A DNA stretch of 64,000 nt from JAWPMT01 sp965267435 (GCA_965267435.1 OZ253960.1:2914001-2978000); one strand, 5' to 3'; positions 19,460 through 29,232 are shown, numbered from the stretch's first letter. The notes: generated by a model from the sequence alone, not told the origin. A program made the numbers and translations.

Positions 19460-22400
19460 ATGAAAAGAACCGGCACCTACCTAATTCTTGTACTTCTATT
19501 ATTTGCAGCTTGTGATTCCGGAAAGCTCGTCAACATCACACACAGAGACTTTGGCGACGAGGTCACTACCACGCAAAACCTCACATTCGAATTCAACAAG
19601 AGTCTCGCTGATGAATCAATGCTCAATCGCTGGGACAGCACCCCCTACATAAGGTTCGAGCCGGAGATCCCCGGAGCATTCAATTGGGAGTCGCCCAACA
19701 GGCTGGTTTTCTCACCAACGCAAATGCTTCCCCCCGCGACATCCGTCAGTGGTACTGTCACCGACAAGGTGCTCGCCAAAACGACAGGACTTTCACTGGG
19801 TAGTGATATCTCCTTCAGCTTCGCCACCACTCCACTGAATATCTTTCGTGTCGCGGCTTATTGGTCGATGGTGGATGAGACTAGTACTGCACCGACCCCA
19901 TTCATGGAGCTGGAGTTCAATTTCCCCGTTCCTGTCAAAAGCCTCGAAAACAAGCTGTCAGTGGAAATCGGAGATCAGCCCGTGGCAATAGCCATAGATA
20001 CAGAGGAGGAATATTCGAAAACGGTCAAACTACATGCCGAGAAGTACGAGCCGCAGGATGAAGTAGTCCCAGTCAGGTTCATGGTCCAATCCGGTCTAAC
20101 GCCTTTGGGTGGAAGTTCCGGTACAACGGATGAAAAGATGGTCACCGCCAATCTCAACAGCCTGTACCAATTCAAGGTCAAGGAAGTCGCTGCCAATTTC
20201 GATGGATCGAAAGGTATCCTCACCGTGACTACTTCACAAGCGCCTCAGGAGGAGGGTTTCGAGAAATTCATCGAAATCAGCCCAAAAGTGGACTACGACA
20301 TCGAGCGACGAGAGAATGGTTTCCAAATAAGCAGTGAATCCTTCCAGGTATCTGAGAAGTACGAGATCATCGTTCGGGAAGGAATGGAAGGGGCTGTCGG
20401 CGGAAAAATGAAGGGGGACTACCGCGCGGACTTCTCCTTTGGCAAGGTCCAGCCAACGATCAAGTTTGCCAGTACCAAGACTCGCTTCCTCAGCAAGAAG
20501 GGCTACAAGAACATCAAAGTACAGATACTGAATGTGCCGGAGGTGGAAGTAGTGGTCTCCAAGCTCTACGAAAACAACGCCTTGAGATTCCTGTCTTCCA
20601 GGGACTATCAGTACGACTACAACACAGGTGACTACACCTATGGGTTTGACTTCAATCGCACAGAAGATTTTGACCGTATTTGGAGCAAGGAGATCTCATC
20701 GGGAGACTTACAGCGAGAGGGTAACTTCAGTATTCTCAATCTCGACTTCGAGGACATTCTCCCTCAGTTCGAAGGTGTATACGTCGTGCAGGTGATGTCT
20801 ACCGAGGACCGCTGGCTGAAGGATTCCAAACTCATCTCCATATCGGACCTTGGTCTCATCGCGAAGCAAGGCAACAAGCAGGTCCATGTGTTTGTCAACT
20901 CCCTGGCTTCTGCCACTCCTATCGCAGGTGCGGAAGTTGGTATCATTGGCAGCAACAATCAGAAGCTCCAAACGACCCTCACCAACGGGCAAGGCGTTGC
21001 CGTATTTGAGCTGGACAAAGGCTTACCCGGTGGGTTCTCTCCGCGCATGATCACCGTAAGCCATCAGGGGGACTACAATCTACTGGACTTTGGAAGCACC
21101 GCCGTACAAACCTCGCGATACGAAGTAGGCGGTAAATTCCTCAACGACCGCAACTACGAAGGCTTCATCTTTATGGAAAGGGACCTGTACCGCCCTGGTG
21201 AGCAGGCAAACCTGGCCGTGATTGTGCGAGACCGGCAGTGGGGGCTACCCGGAGAGATCCCCGTTCGGATCAATGTCCGCACGCCAGACGGTAAGGAGTT
21301 TATCAATGTCCGGAAGGTGCTCGATGAGCAGGGATCAACACAGACTTCCTTTTCACTTCCGGCTTCCAGCCTTACAGGCAACTACAATGTCACTGTCTAT
21401 ACGTCCAATAACCAGTACCTGACCAGTGGGACGCTGAAGGTCGAGGAGTTTTTGCCAGACAGGATCAAGGTCACGGCCAAGTTGGACAAAGAAGAGTATC
21501 AACCCATTGACCGACGGATCTCTCTTGATATTTCTGCTGTCAATTTTTTCGGCCCGCCTGCAGCAAATAAAAACTACCAGGTGCGCATGCAATGGTCGCG
21601 TGCAGGTTTCTATCCCAAGGATTTCAGTGACTACAATTTCAACTACTACAAAACCAACTCCACCCTATACGACGCCACGTCGGAAGGTGTGACCGATGCG
21701 GAAGGAAAGGCGCAGGCTGTTATCGACATTCCGTCGAATTCTCAGAATACCGGCATCATCAATGTGAATGCCTTCACCACCGTATTCGACGAAACCGGTC
21801 GACCGGTTAGCGTACAAAATCGCGCCAGGATCTACACACAGGAAGTGTTTTACGGATTGAAAAGTGATGATTATTGGGTAAAGACTGGAGACCTCGTGAC
21901 CACCAATTTGATAGCCGTCAACAAGGATGGCGAAGTAATGGATGGCCAAAAGGCCATTGTCAGAGTCGTCAAACATGAATACAAGACCGTGCTCGCCAGG
22001 TCCGGCAGCTATTATCGCTACCGCTCAGAAAGGTATGAACGTGTAGTGGAGGACAAGGAAATGGAATTCAACGGTAAGAATACGACGATCTCCTTCATTC
22101 CAGACCTTTCAGGCAGATATGAGGTGCGCATCTTCCCTCCAGGCGTTGACAATTACATTTCTACCAGCTTCTATGCCTACGGCTGGGGATCGACGACCGT
22201 CAATTCCTTCGAGGTCGACACCGAAGGGGAAGTGGACATCGTCTTCGACAAGGAAACGTATGCACCTGGTGAGAACGCCCAGGTCATATTAAAAGCGCCT
22301 TTCTCGGGTACGGCATTGATCACAGTAGAGGCGGATGACGTGAAGGACTACCTGTACGTCCGTACTGACAACCGATCCGCGCAATTCAGTTTGCCGATCA

Positions 22401-24862
22401 AAGACTCGTACCGACCCAACGTATTCATTTCAGCCACGCTTATCAAACCCCAAGAGCTATCGGATATACCGCTCACTGTGGCGCATGGCTATGCCCCCAT
22501 CAAGGTGGACAAACCTGAGAACAAGCTCGAAATTGAGATAGAAGCGGTAGAAAAGTCACGATCCAACCAAACGCAAACGTTGACCTTCCGAACTGCTCCT
22601 AATGCGAAGTTGGGAGTGGCGGTAGTTGACGAGGGTATCCTGCAAGTGTCCAAATACAGAACACCCGATCCTTATGCCTTTTTCTATGGCAAGCGGGGAC
22701 TGGAAGTGAGTTCATACGATATCTACCCCTATCTATTCCCTGAAGTCAGCGGAGGATTGCCCGGCGGAGGGGCAGGGCTGGCCTCAGAGCTGGCATCCAG
22801 AGTCAACCCGCTGAATAATGAAAGGGTGAAACTCGTGAGCTACTGGAAGGGAATCATCGAAACAGATGGTCGTGGCCGCGCTGAGCACACGATAGAGATA
22901 CCGCAATTTTCCGGAGACTTGCGCATCATGGCGATCGCTTTCAAAGATGATGCCTTCGGTAATGCCCAATCCAATATGCAAGTGGCGGATCCGGTGGTGA
23001 TAAGCCCGGGCATCCCTCGCTTCCTCAGCCCCCAAGACACTTTGATCATGCCTGTGGCTGTCTCCAATACAGAGGACAGAGACCTCCGTGCCGATGTCTC
23101 AGTAGCTACCACTGGACTGCTGGATGTGGCAGGAGATAGCGAGCAAAGGGCCCAACTGCCCAAAGGTCAGGAGACCATGCTGTCCTATTCTATAAGTACG
23201 GCGAACGATATTGGCCCCAGTGCGATTGACATCGAGGTAAAAGCGGACGGGGATACTTACACTCATCACACGGACATCACCGTGCGACCTAACTCCCCGC
23301 TGCTAAAACTCACCGGCTCTGGTGTAATCAAGGGAGCGCAGATCCAGTCCGTAGAAATGGAGGAGTTGAATTTCATTCCAAGCACCATCCGCCGCAAGTT
23401 GGTCGTAAGCAAGTCGCCGATGACGGAGTTTACCAAGGACTTCAGCTATCTGCTACGGTATCCTTATGGCTGCATCGAGCAAACTACTTCCCAGGGATTC
23501 CCGCTGCTGTACTTCTCGGACCTCTCCGAAGAAACTATGGACTCGGATAACCAGAACCTCAACGCCAACTATGTCGTCAACGAAGTGATCAAGCGCATCT
23601 ACTTGATGCAATTGTACAGCGGGGGATTCACCTATTGGCCAGGATCTTCCTATGGGCGAAGCCGCGAGACCTACTGGGGCTCTGTCTACGCCACCCATTT
23701 TCTGGTAGAAGCTCAGCGAGCTGGTTATGAAGTAGATCGAACGGTACTACGAAAGGCGCTCGAGTATCTTCGAAAGAAAGCAAATGAGAAAGAAGTCATC
23801 GACTACTACTATACATACAGCGAGAAGCGCCCCATCTATCCACGGGCAAGTTTATACGCGCTATACGTCTTGGCTCTGGGAGGTCAACCTCAGATGTCGA
23901 CAATGAACTTCTATCTGTCCAAGCAGGAATTCCTGACTACTGACAGCAAGTACCTACTCACGGCGGCCTACGTACTGGCGGGTGACCCCTCGAAGAGAAG
24001 CAGCCTGATTCGGACGAATTTCACGCCAGAAAGCAAAATCCGCTCGACAGGTGGCAGCTTCTACTCGCCCTTGCGGGATGAAGCGATTGCATTGACCGCT
24101 TTGCTGGATGTAGACCCTACCAACCCCGAAATCCCAGTAATGGCCAAACATGTGTCCGACGCGCTCAAGGGACGGTCCTGGTACAGCACGCAGGAAAGGG
24201 CCTTTGCACTGATTGCCTTAGGCCGTATCGCGCGCGAAGCCGCAAATACTACGGTCACTGCGGAAGTGAAAGCTGGAGGAGATGGCGTTGGCAACTACAA
24301 CAATTCGAGGGAACCGCTAACACTTGCTGACCCCGAACTCGAAGGCCCTATCAGCATTGAAACGGAAGGTCAGGGCACGCTGTACTATTTCTGGGAGACG
24401 CAGGGCATTAGCAAGGATGGCTCATTCGTCGAGGAAGACAACTATATACGGGCAAGGAGGACCTTCTACAGAGAAGATGGGTCTGTAGCCAACCTACGGG
24501 ATGTGCAGCAAAATGATAGGCTTATCGTGAAGCTCTCGGTCTCTAATATCTTCAGCTCGAATATTGAGAACGTTGTAGTGACGGACATGCTGCCAGCATG
24601 CTTCGAGATCGAGAATCCACGTTTTGGAGAACTGCCCAATTATCGTTGGGTTAGGGATGCCAGCACACCTGACTATTCAGATTTTCGCGATGACCGCGTG
24701 CATCTGTTTGTAGATCTATATAGGGGATTCACAACTCATTATTATTATGTGGTGCGCGCCGTGTCCAAAGGCACCTACAACCTCGGACCTGTAGCGGCCG
24801 ATGCCATGTACAACAACGAGTACCACAGCTATAGTGGAGGAGGAAAGGTTGTGGTCAGGTAG
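19460..24862 (+). CDS. Bacterial alpha-2-macroglobulin lipoprotein (YfhM-type)
   Basis: The 1,800-residue protein has a lipoprotein signal (LLLFAAC, Cys18). The N-terminal half is a chain of macroglobulin-like beta domains; the MG segment with YRPGEQANL starts near residue 570. The A2M domain follows (about 1125, HTIEIPQFSGDLRI), then a thioester-type CIEQ motif (1338-1341) in YPYGCIEQTTSQ, an alpha/alpha-toroid thioester domain (to ~1600) and a C-terminal beta domain. Family members trap proteases by cleavage of a bait region and covalent thioester capture, protecting the periplasm. Pairing with pbpC suggests a defence function where the envelope is breached and then repaired. The gene is transcribed divergently from pbpC. 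Confidence 0.95.
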   Translation: MKRTGTYLILVLLLFAACDSGKLVNITHRDFGDEVTTTQNLTFEFNKSLADESMLNRWDSTPYIRFEPEIPGAFNWESPNRLVFSPTQMLPPATSVSGTVTDKVLAKTTGLSLGSDISFSFATTPLNIFRVAAYWSMVDETSTAPTPFMELEFNFPVPVKSLENKLSVEIGDQPVAIAIDTEEEYSKTVKLHAEKYEPQDEVVPVRFMVQSGLTPLGGSSGTTDEKMVTANLNSLYQFKVKEVAANFDGSKGILTVTTSQAPQEEGFEKFIEISPKVDYDIERRENGFQISSESFQVSEKYEIIVREGMEGAVGGKMKGDYRADFSFGKVQPTIKFASTKTRFLSKKGYKNIKVQILNVPEVEVVVSKLYENNALRFLSSRDYQYDYNTGDYTYGFDFNRTEDFDRIWSKEISSGDLQREGNFSILNLDFEDILPQFEGVYVVQVMSTEDRWLKDSKLISISDLGLIAKQGNKQVHVFVNSLASATPIAGAEVGIIGSNNQKLQTTLTNGQGVAVFELDKGLPGGFSPRMITVSHQGDYNLLDFGSTAVQTSRYEVGGKFLNDRNYEGFIFMERDLYRPGEQANLAVIVRDRQWGLPGEIPVRINVRTPDGKEFINVRKVLDEQGSTQTSFSLPASSLTGNYNVTVYTSNNQYLTSGTLKVEEFLPDRIKVTAKLDKEEYQPIDRRISLDISAVNFFGPPAANKNYQVRMQWSRAGFYPKDFSDYNFNYYKTNSTLYDATSEGVTDAEGKAQAVIDIPSNSQNTGIINVNAFTTVFDETGRPVSVQNRARIYTQEVFYGLKSDDYWVKTGDLVTTNLIAVNKDGEVMDGQKAIVRVVKHEYKTVLARSGSYYRYRSERYERVVEDKEMEFNGKNTTISFIPDLSGRYEVRIFPPGVDNYISTSFYAYGWGSTTVNSFEVDTEGEVDIVFDKETYAPGENAQVILKAPFSGTALITVEADDVKDYLYVRTDNRSAQFSLPIKDSYRPNVFISATLIKPQELSDIPLTVAHGYAPIKVDKPENKLEIEIEAVEKSRSNQTQTLTFRTAPNAKLGVAVVDEGILQVSKYRTPDPYAFFYGKRGLEVSSYDIYPYLFPEVSGGLPGGGAGLASELASRVNPLNNERVKLVSYWKGIIETDGRGRAEHTIEIPQFSGDLRIMAIAFKDDAFGNAQSNMQVADPVVISPGIPRFLSPQDTLIMPVAVSNTEDRDLRADVSVATTGLLDVAGDSEQRAQLPKGQETMLSYSISTANDIGPSAIDIEVKADGDTYTHHTDITVRPNSPLLKLTGSGVIKGAQIQSVEMEELNFIPSTIRRKLVVSKSPMTEFTKDFSYLLRYPYGCIEQTTSQGFPLLYFSDLSEETMDSDNQNLNANYVVNEVIKRIYLMQLYSGGFTYWPGSSYGRSRETYWGSVYATHFLVEAQRAGYEVDRTVLRKALEYLRKKANEKEVIDYYYTYSEKRPIYPRASLYALYVLALGGQPQMSTMNFYLSKQEFLTTDSKYLLTAAYVLAGDPSKRSSLIRTNFTPESKIRSTGGSFYSPLRDEAIALTALLDVDPTNPEIPVMAKHVSDALKGRSWYSTQERAFALIALGRIAREAANTTVTAEVKAGGDGVGNYNNSREPLTLADPELEGPISIETEGQGTLYYFWETQGISKDGSFVEEDNYIRARRTFYREDGSVANLRDVQQNDRLIVKLSVSNIFSSNIENVVVTDMLPACFEIENPRFGELPNYRWVRDASTPDYSDFRDDRVHLFVDLYRGFTTHYYYVVRAVSKGTYNLGPVAADAMYNNEYHSYSGGGKVVVR

Positions 24863-24869
24863 CCGTAAT

Positions 24870-24926
24870 TGGTGATTCGTGATTAGTCGGAACGGACACC
24901 AAAACGTTATTAATCACTAATCACCA
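24870..24926. terminator. Probable bidirectional terminator between convergent genes
   Basis: Sixteen-base arms (24870-24885 and 24911-24926) are inverted repeats with one mismatch and a 25-base loop. The element lies between the stop codon of the alpha-2-macroglobulin gene and the convergent anti-sigma gene. It lacks a long T run, so it is weaker than a classical intrinsic terminator. Confidence 0.5.
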
Positions 24927-24934
24927 GTCACGAG

Positions 24935-25468
24935 TCAATCGCTCCTCACCACAAGATCCAGCAACTCCTGGCTTTCAGAGAGGGCCTTGTTTTGGGGGCT
25001 TGCAATCGCTTCCTTGATTTCGGGTGTCTCAGCTTCCAGTGCAACGTAGACCGTCTTGGGCACTTCGATGAATCGATCCACAAACACCGTATCGATCGTG
25101 GCTATTTCCACCGTATCGCGCTTCACCACCTCTACCAATCTCTCCACGGGCTGGACCTCCACCGGTTGATCGAAAATCCACCAGGCGATCAGGAAAGTGA
25201 CGGAAGCGGCTACCAAATTGCTGTAAGCCGGCAGCTTCCACGATAGTATCGATCTCACGGGTGTACCCTGTTGACGGAAGTCCTCCATCAATTCCTGTTT
25301 CACGCTCCGATCCACGGGCCGACGTTCCTCTTTGACTTCGGTCATTGTTTGTTGATACAATGCTGGGTCCTCACCCAAATGCTGGGAAAGGAACTCCTTC
25401 TCCTCAATGGACCACTCATTGGGTTTTTTCTCCCGGAGCAGCCGTTCAATCCTTTCAAATTCTTCCAT
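24935..25468 (-). CDS. Probable anti-sigma factor, single-pass membrane protein
   Basis: The 177-residue protein has a charged cytoplasmic N-terminal part (1-80), one transmembrane segment (about 82-99) and a C-terminal tail outside the membrane rich in valine, glutamate and threonine. I recognise no named domain. The call rests on context: its start overlaps the end of an ECF sigma gene by 14 bp, and this size and topology are usual for Bacteroidota anti-sigma factors. Binding of the sigma factor by the N-terminal part is inferred. Confidence 0.6.
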   Translation of the reverse strand: MEEFERIERLLREKKPNEWSIEEKEFLSQHLGEDPALYQQTMTEVKEERRPVDRSVKQELMEDFRQQGTPVRSILSWKLPAYSNLVAASVTFLIAWWIFDQPVEVQPVERLVEVVKRDTVEIATIDTVFVDRFIEVPKTVYVALEAETPEIKEAIASPQNKALSESQELLDLVVRSD

Positions 25469-26030
25469 CTCTCCTATCTATCAATGATTTCTTAATCTTC
25501 TCTCTGGTGTAAAAAAGTTTGGACTTCACCGTGCCTTCTGAAATAGCCATCATCTCAGCTATTTCCTTGATTGATAAGTCCTGCTGGTACCTCAACAAGA
25601 AAATTGTCCTGCGATCTTCGTCCATTTTGTCAAGCATCAGGTGGATCTGGTTGGTCATTGCCAGTGTGTCCATCGAACCAATATCCAGTTTAGCATGGGA
25701 TGGTCCAATTTTCTGCTGCTCCTCTCGATGGGCCTGCTCAAATGCCGCCTTCCGATAGGCATTCTTGCACATGTTGCTGGCGATGCGAAAAACCCACGGC
25801 TCAAAATCGTACGCGGCATCGAAGAGCTCCGGCTTGTGGATCAGCTTCGTGAAGAGCTCCTGTACGTAGTCTCGCGCCATTTCCGAATCCGACCACAGCA
25901 TGCGAAAGAAGAATGCATTGAGCCGTGAGGAATACCGGTCATAGAGCTCGGAAAAAGCACGATGATCCTTGCGTTGCACAAGGACCATCAATTCATTGTC
26001 TGTCTTGCTATCGTATTTTCTGAAGAACAT
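25455..26030 (-). CDS. ECF-family RNA polymerase sigma factor
   Basis: The 191-residue protein has sigma region 2 (about 25-95, AFSELYDRYSSRL and DYVQELFTKLI, ending FRIASNMCKNAYRK) and region 4 (about 130-185, RTIFLLRYQQDLSIKEIAEMMAISEGTVKSKL split here: FLLRYQQDLSIKEIAEMM then SEGTVKSKL). It directs RNA polymerase to a specific set of promoters. It starts directly after the stop codon of the upstream FGE-fold gene (no gap) and overlaps the probable anti-sigma gene by 14 bp, so translation of the three is probably coupled. Its target promoters are unknown; it could also govern its own operon. Confidence 0.93.
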   Translation of the reverse strand: MFFRKYDSKTDNELMVLVQRKDHRAFSELYDRYSSRLNAFFFRMLWSDSEMARDYVQELFTKLIHKPELFDAAYDFEPWVFRIASNMCKNAYRKAAFEQAHREEQQKIGPSHAKLDIGSMDTLAMTNQIHLMLDKMDEDRRTIFLLRYQQDLSIKEIAEMMAISEGTVKSKLFYTREKIKKSLIDRRDGRI

Positions 26031-27986
26031 CTATTCTTCAATCACCTCCATGAAAGGCCTGGCTCCTACCCTCACGTCCGAGCCTTCGTATTCTAAAATA
26101 CTATGCAGAGTACATTCTTCTGCCGGCTGCCGCCAACTTCCGCCCATGGCCTTACCCTCGTCGTCAATCATCTCAGCTACGTTCCCGATCACATCAAACA
26201 GTCCCATGTCATTGGGGAAATACGTGCCCACAGGTGAGGTCAGTGTGAAACCATCACCCTTGATACCAGCCGGGCAAGTGATCTCCTCCGGTGCGCCGAT
26301 GTTAGCCAGGTAGCAATTGTGATGATTGGTGATGCTCGTACGCTTGCTCCAATCTCGCAAAGCCCATGGGTAGTCTACTTCGTGCTCCATCAAATCATAA
26401 GACGCCGCAGCCTTCTTATTGAATTGCTGGTGGGCGATGACCGTGTTCTGGTCAAAGGTCCATGACTGGAAGTCTTTGTATCCAAGCGCCGCCATCTTCC
26501 ACTCTTCTTCAGTAGGAAGTCGAAAAACTACCTTCTTATATTTTCTTCCTTCCTGCGCGTTGTACTGCACGGTCAGCCACTCACAATAGGCCTTCGCGCC
26601 TTCATAAGGAATGTCGATTGCAGGGTATTTGAGCACGCCTTGTTTTTGGTGCTTCTGCTGAAACTGGAGGTTCTCGGGCGTATAGTAGAAGTTGCTCAGC
26701 AAGTTGGCTGTCAGGTCATCGTATGGAGAGAGGTCCTGACGGGCAACCTCGAATAGGTCTTCGTACCCATTCGCACGTAGGTAGTCGAGAAAAGACCAGT
26801 AATCGCTCACTGTGATTTCGGCGTCCGCAGCGTAAAGGTTGTCCTTGACCTGCTTCATTTTCTTTTCCCACTTTTTGGTATCGAGCTCGGTGACTTTGAA
26901 GTTCCGAGGCTCTGCTTTGTCAGCATTCAGCAGCAACTGAACTCTGGCCTTCATTTGAGAGTCATTGGCCAGCCTCAAAATTGTCTCCTTCACCTCAGAG
27001 GATCGCTCGTCATTGTTTACCTCATCATAAAACTCTTTCAAGAGCAGCATGGGGACAATGTAGTTGGAAGAAAGCACCTTACCAGTAGCAGTTTTCGGTT
27101 CGCCGTTGAAGTCAATGGAGAGATAGTCCAAAAGGAATTTCTCTTCGATGTTTTCTCGCAAATGATCAAAGTGCTGGAAATCTTCCGACCCTTGGGTGGA
27201 TGCAAGGCCTACCACGTACAAGCGGTTCTCTATTTGCTGTAGTGTCTCCCTTGGCAGGGTGATCGCGTAGTAAATGCCCGGTACTTTATCGTGGGTGAAC
27301 AGTTCCTCGGGACTTTGGAACTGGGCCTGGATGGCCTTTACCTTGCCATCAAAATAGACCCCGTTTTCCCGGATCAACTGCAGATTGAGGACCGAAACAT
27401 CCTTCCTGACATTCATGACATCTTGCAGGACCCATAGGGGGATCGAAGAGTGTAACGCGTCCGTGACCAATATGCCGTCATCCTCCACTGACATGAGTAG
27501 GTTGTAGTTATAATTGAGAGTGCTGGGATGGATGAGGCCTCTGTCGAAAACTTGTTGGGCCAATTTCTGGCGATCATTTCTACTACTTACCTCAGCATGG
27601 ATCAGGCGATCTTCCAATGTAAGCTCCTCGGGATGCGTAAATGTCAGCGCTTTTTCCAGTGAGGCCATCCCGCTGTCTGTCCAACCCTCCATTTTGAATT
27701 TGAAATAGTTATCGAGAAATGACCCTGGGTTCAACTGCTTGACCTGATGGTACACGTTGATTAACTCATCCTGGTGGCCAGCGTAGTCAAGCGAACGAAA
27801 GTATTGCATCCATCCAGTGACGTCCTGCTCGTTTTCGCTGAGATACGTTTGCCATGCCATGGATAAGTTGCTGTACCAGCTTTTGGCTCTGAGCTCGGTG
27901 ATCTTCGAGGGCACCTCCTCCGGGCGATTCACTGCTTGGGTGGTGAATACATGCAAGAGCAAAATGGCGATTGTGATATGTTTCAT
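26031..27986 (-). CDS. Exported protein with C-terminal formylglycine-generating-enzyme (SUMF1) fold
   Basis: The 651-residue protein has a signal peptide (about 1-18, ending TTQA). A helical region of ~350 residues follows that may hold divergent TPR-like repeats. The C-terminal FGE/SUMF1-type domain (about 390-651) shows YPAIDIPYEGAKAYCEWL, FRLPTEEEWKMAA, GNVAEMIDDEGKAMGGSW and VRVGARPF. The paired cysteines of genuine formylglycine-generating enzymes are not seen in the C-terminal part, so it is probably a non-catalytic relative like those in GldJ/GldK. It is the first gene of the operon with the sigma and anti-sigma factors, which suggests envelope sensing or a regulon linked to the surface (inference). 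Confidence 0.82.
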   Translation of the reverse strand: MKHITIAILLLHVFTTQAVNRPEEVPSKITELRAKSWYSNLSMAWQTYLSENEQDVTGWMQYFRSLDYAGHQDELINVYHQVKQLNPGSFLDNYFKFKMEGWTDSGMASLEKALTFTHPEELTLEDRLIHAEVSSRNDRQKLAQQVFDRGLIHPSTLNYNYNLLMSVEDDGILVTDALHSSIPLWVLQDVMNVRKDVSVLNLQLIRENGVYFDGKVKAIQAQFQSPEELFTHDKVPGIYYAITLPRETLQQIENRLYVVGLASTQGSEDFQHFDHLRENIEEKFLLDYLSIDFNGEPKTATGKVLSSNYIVPMLLLKEFYDEVNNDERSSEVKETILRLANDSQMKARVQLLLNADKAEPRNFKVTELDTKKWEKKMKQVKDNLYAADAEITVSDYWSFLDYLRANGYEDLFEVARQDLSPYDDLTANLLSNFYYTPENLQFQQKHQKQGVLKYPAIDIPYEGAKAYCEWLTVQYNAQEGRKYKKVVFRLPTEEEWKMAALGYKDFQSWTFDQNTVIAHQQFNKKAAASYDLMEHEVDYPWALRDWSKRTSITNHHNCYLANIGAPEEITCPAGIKGDGFTLTSPVGTYFPNDMGLFDVIGNVAEMIDDEGKAMGGSWRQPAEECTLHSILEYEGSDVRVGARPFMEVIEE

Positions 27987-28071
27987 AATAGTTGCTGTCG
28001 TTGTGAATTTGACAAGCCTTACACGCGAAGAGGGAGGAGGTTCAAAACTCCCTCAATTTTTTTGCGCCCCG

Positions 28072-29046
28072 TCAGGCGCCCTGCATCTGTAGCTGCTTGG
28101 GTAGGATACCATATTGCTTCTTGAAGGCCTTGGAGAAGTGGCTCATATTGCCATAGCCCAATTGGACACCAACGTCAGCAATACGGATGTCGGATTCAGA
28201 TATCAACTGATAGGCCTCGTTTAGGCGTTTGTCGTTGAAAAATTGGTAAGGGGTCTTGCCGTACACTTGCTTAAAGAGTTCATTGGTCGCCATGGTGTTC
28301 AGGCCCACGAACTTGCTCAGTGTCTCCAGAGATGGCGGATTCCGGTAGTCGTTGAATAGCGTACTGGCCTTTAGCATACGTTGATAGGAGAGATCATCGG
28401 TGTTGGGCACGAGGTGTACATGACCATTCAGGCGACGCCAAAATTTCTGCAAGTTCAACAGAAACAGAAACTCCATGCAGTTTTCAAGCAATCGACGACC
28501 AAATTCATCACCAAAATCCATTGCGATACATTGCTGCAGCGCCGACCTTGACGTCCTGTCCACCAATTCATACATCGCAAGCGGTTGCTTCTCTGCGACA
28601 ATCGCCTTCAATTCCTCATCGGCCTCTCGCAGAAAGGGTTCCAGGAGCGTTGAGTCAAAAATGAAGGCGCAAGAAGTCATCCTTCCCCCTCCGGAGAGCA
28701 CGAACTCCTCGTCTTTCTTGAGGTTGTGAAACTCAATCGTGGACAATGACCCACCCTTCCCAAACTTGACATCTCCGCTGCGGTTCTCAAGTTGAGCCGT
28801 GCCTAGAATAATCGTCATAATCCAGGTGTCATCCTGATTGCCCTTGCGAAACAAAGTCATGTCCTTCAGGACATCCAGTTCCCAAATCCGGACTTCACAG
28901 CCACTACCAAAGGATCGCTGCGTACACTTGCCTACGATCGTATCGGATTGGATTTGGTGCCATTGCCCATCGAAGCTTATTGACGCCCCCTGATCATGGA
29001 GGCTTTCGAGCATATCTACAAAATCGGCACTGGCTTGGAGGATCAT
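28072..29046 (-). CDS. AraC-family transcriptional regulator
   Basis: The 324-residue protein has an N-terminal cupin-like beta-rich region (about 1-140) and a linker. A C-terminal double helix-turn-helix AraC domain (about 220-322) shows LSKFVGLNTMATNELFKQVYG, here LSKFVGLNTMA then LFKQVYGKTPYQFF, and ADVGVQLGYGNMSHFSKAFK. AraC proteins bind pairs of direct repeats about two helical turns apart. A pair of such repeats (TCATTT, 22 bp period) starts 18 bp upstream of its start codon and recurs at five places in the next 2.7 kb, so this protein is the leading candidate to bind them and to control itself. The effector is unknown. Confidence 0.93.
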   Translation of the reverse strand: MILQASADFVDMLESLHDQGASISFDGQWHQIQSDTIVGKCTQRSFGSGCEVRIWELDVLKDMTLFRKGNQDDTWIMTIILGTAQLENRSGDVKFGKGGSLSTIEFHNLKKDEEFVLSGGGRMTSCAFIFDSTLLEPFLREADEELKAIVAEKQPLAMYELVDRTSRSALQQCIAMDFGDEFGRRLLENCMEFLFLLNLQKFWRRLNGHVHLVPNTDDLSYQRMLKASTLFNDYRNPPSLETLSKFVGLNTMATNELFKQVYGKTPYQFFNDKRLNEAYQLISESDIRIADVGVQLGYGNMSHFSKAFKKQYGILPKQLQMQGA

Positions 29047-29063
29047 GACATTTTAAGAATTGA

Positions 29064-29111
29064 TCATTTCTAGCATCCAAAATCGTCATTTTTTCTGTGA
29101 ACCATGGCGTT
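29064..29111 (+). promoter_or_regulatory. Phased element A: TCATTT, TCATTTT and CGTT at 22-bp steps
   Basis: TCATTTC starts at 29064, TCATTTT at 29086 and CGTT at 29108, exactly 22 bp apart. The orientation is rightward, away from the AraC gene whose start codon lies 18 bp to the left. It may therefore both drive a rightward transcript and sit in the araC promoter or leader for autoregulation. The AraC protein is the inferred ligand; an ECF-type promoter with CGTT as -10 box is the alternative. Confidence 0.6.
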
Positions 29112-29232
29112 TGAACTCCTAGAATTCAAGAGAAAATCATAACGCGCAATCAGCACACCGAGTAAGAATTCTTCCAAAGCTTGTGCTTTGGCGGTGAGTA
29201 GTGAAGTGGGGACCCCTTGGGTCCCTATTTCC
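29112..29232 (+). ncRNA. Candidate small RNA A between araC and the stress protein gene
   Basis: No ORF follows element A. The interval contains a 7-bp hairpin (29174-29180/29185-29191), then a GGTGAGTAGTGAAG segment resembling the 3' modules of the other units. It ends in a terminator-like hairpin (29209-29215/29219-29225, 3-base loop) followed by TATTTCCATTTT. The T run is interrupted, so termination may be incomplete and reading into the next gene is possible. The 5' end is not determined. Confidence 0.4.

Noticed and set aside
26031..27986. Catalytic formylglycine-generating enzyme
   Set aside because: The fold is present but the paired active-site cysteines are not seen, and no sulfatase gene is nearby.
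28036..28080. Terminator of the AraC gene
   Set aside because: The GC-rich hairpin has its T run on the plus strand and before the stem, so it does not fit termination of the minus-strand gene.
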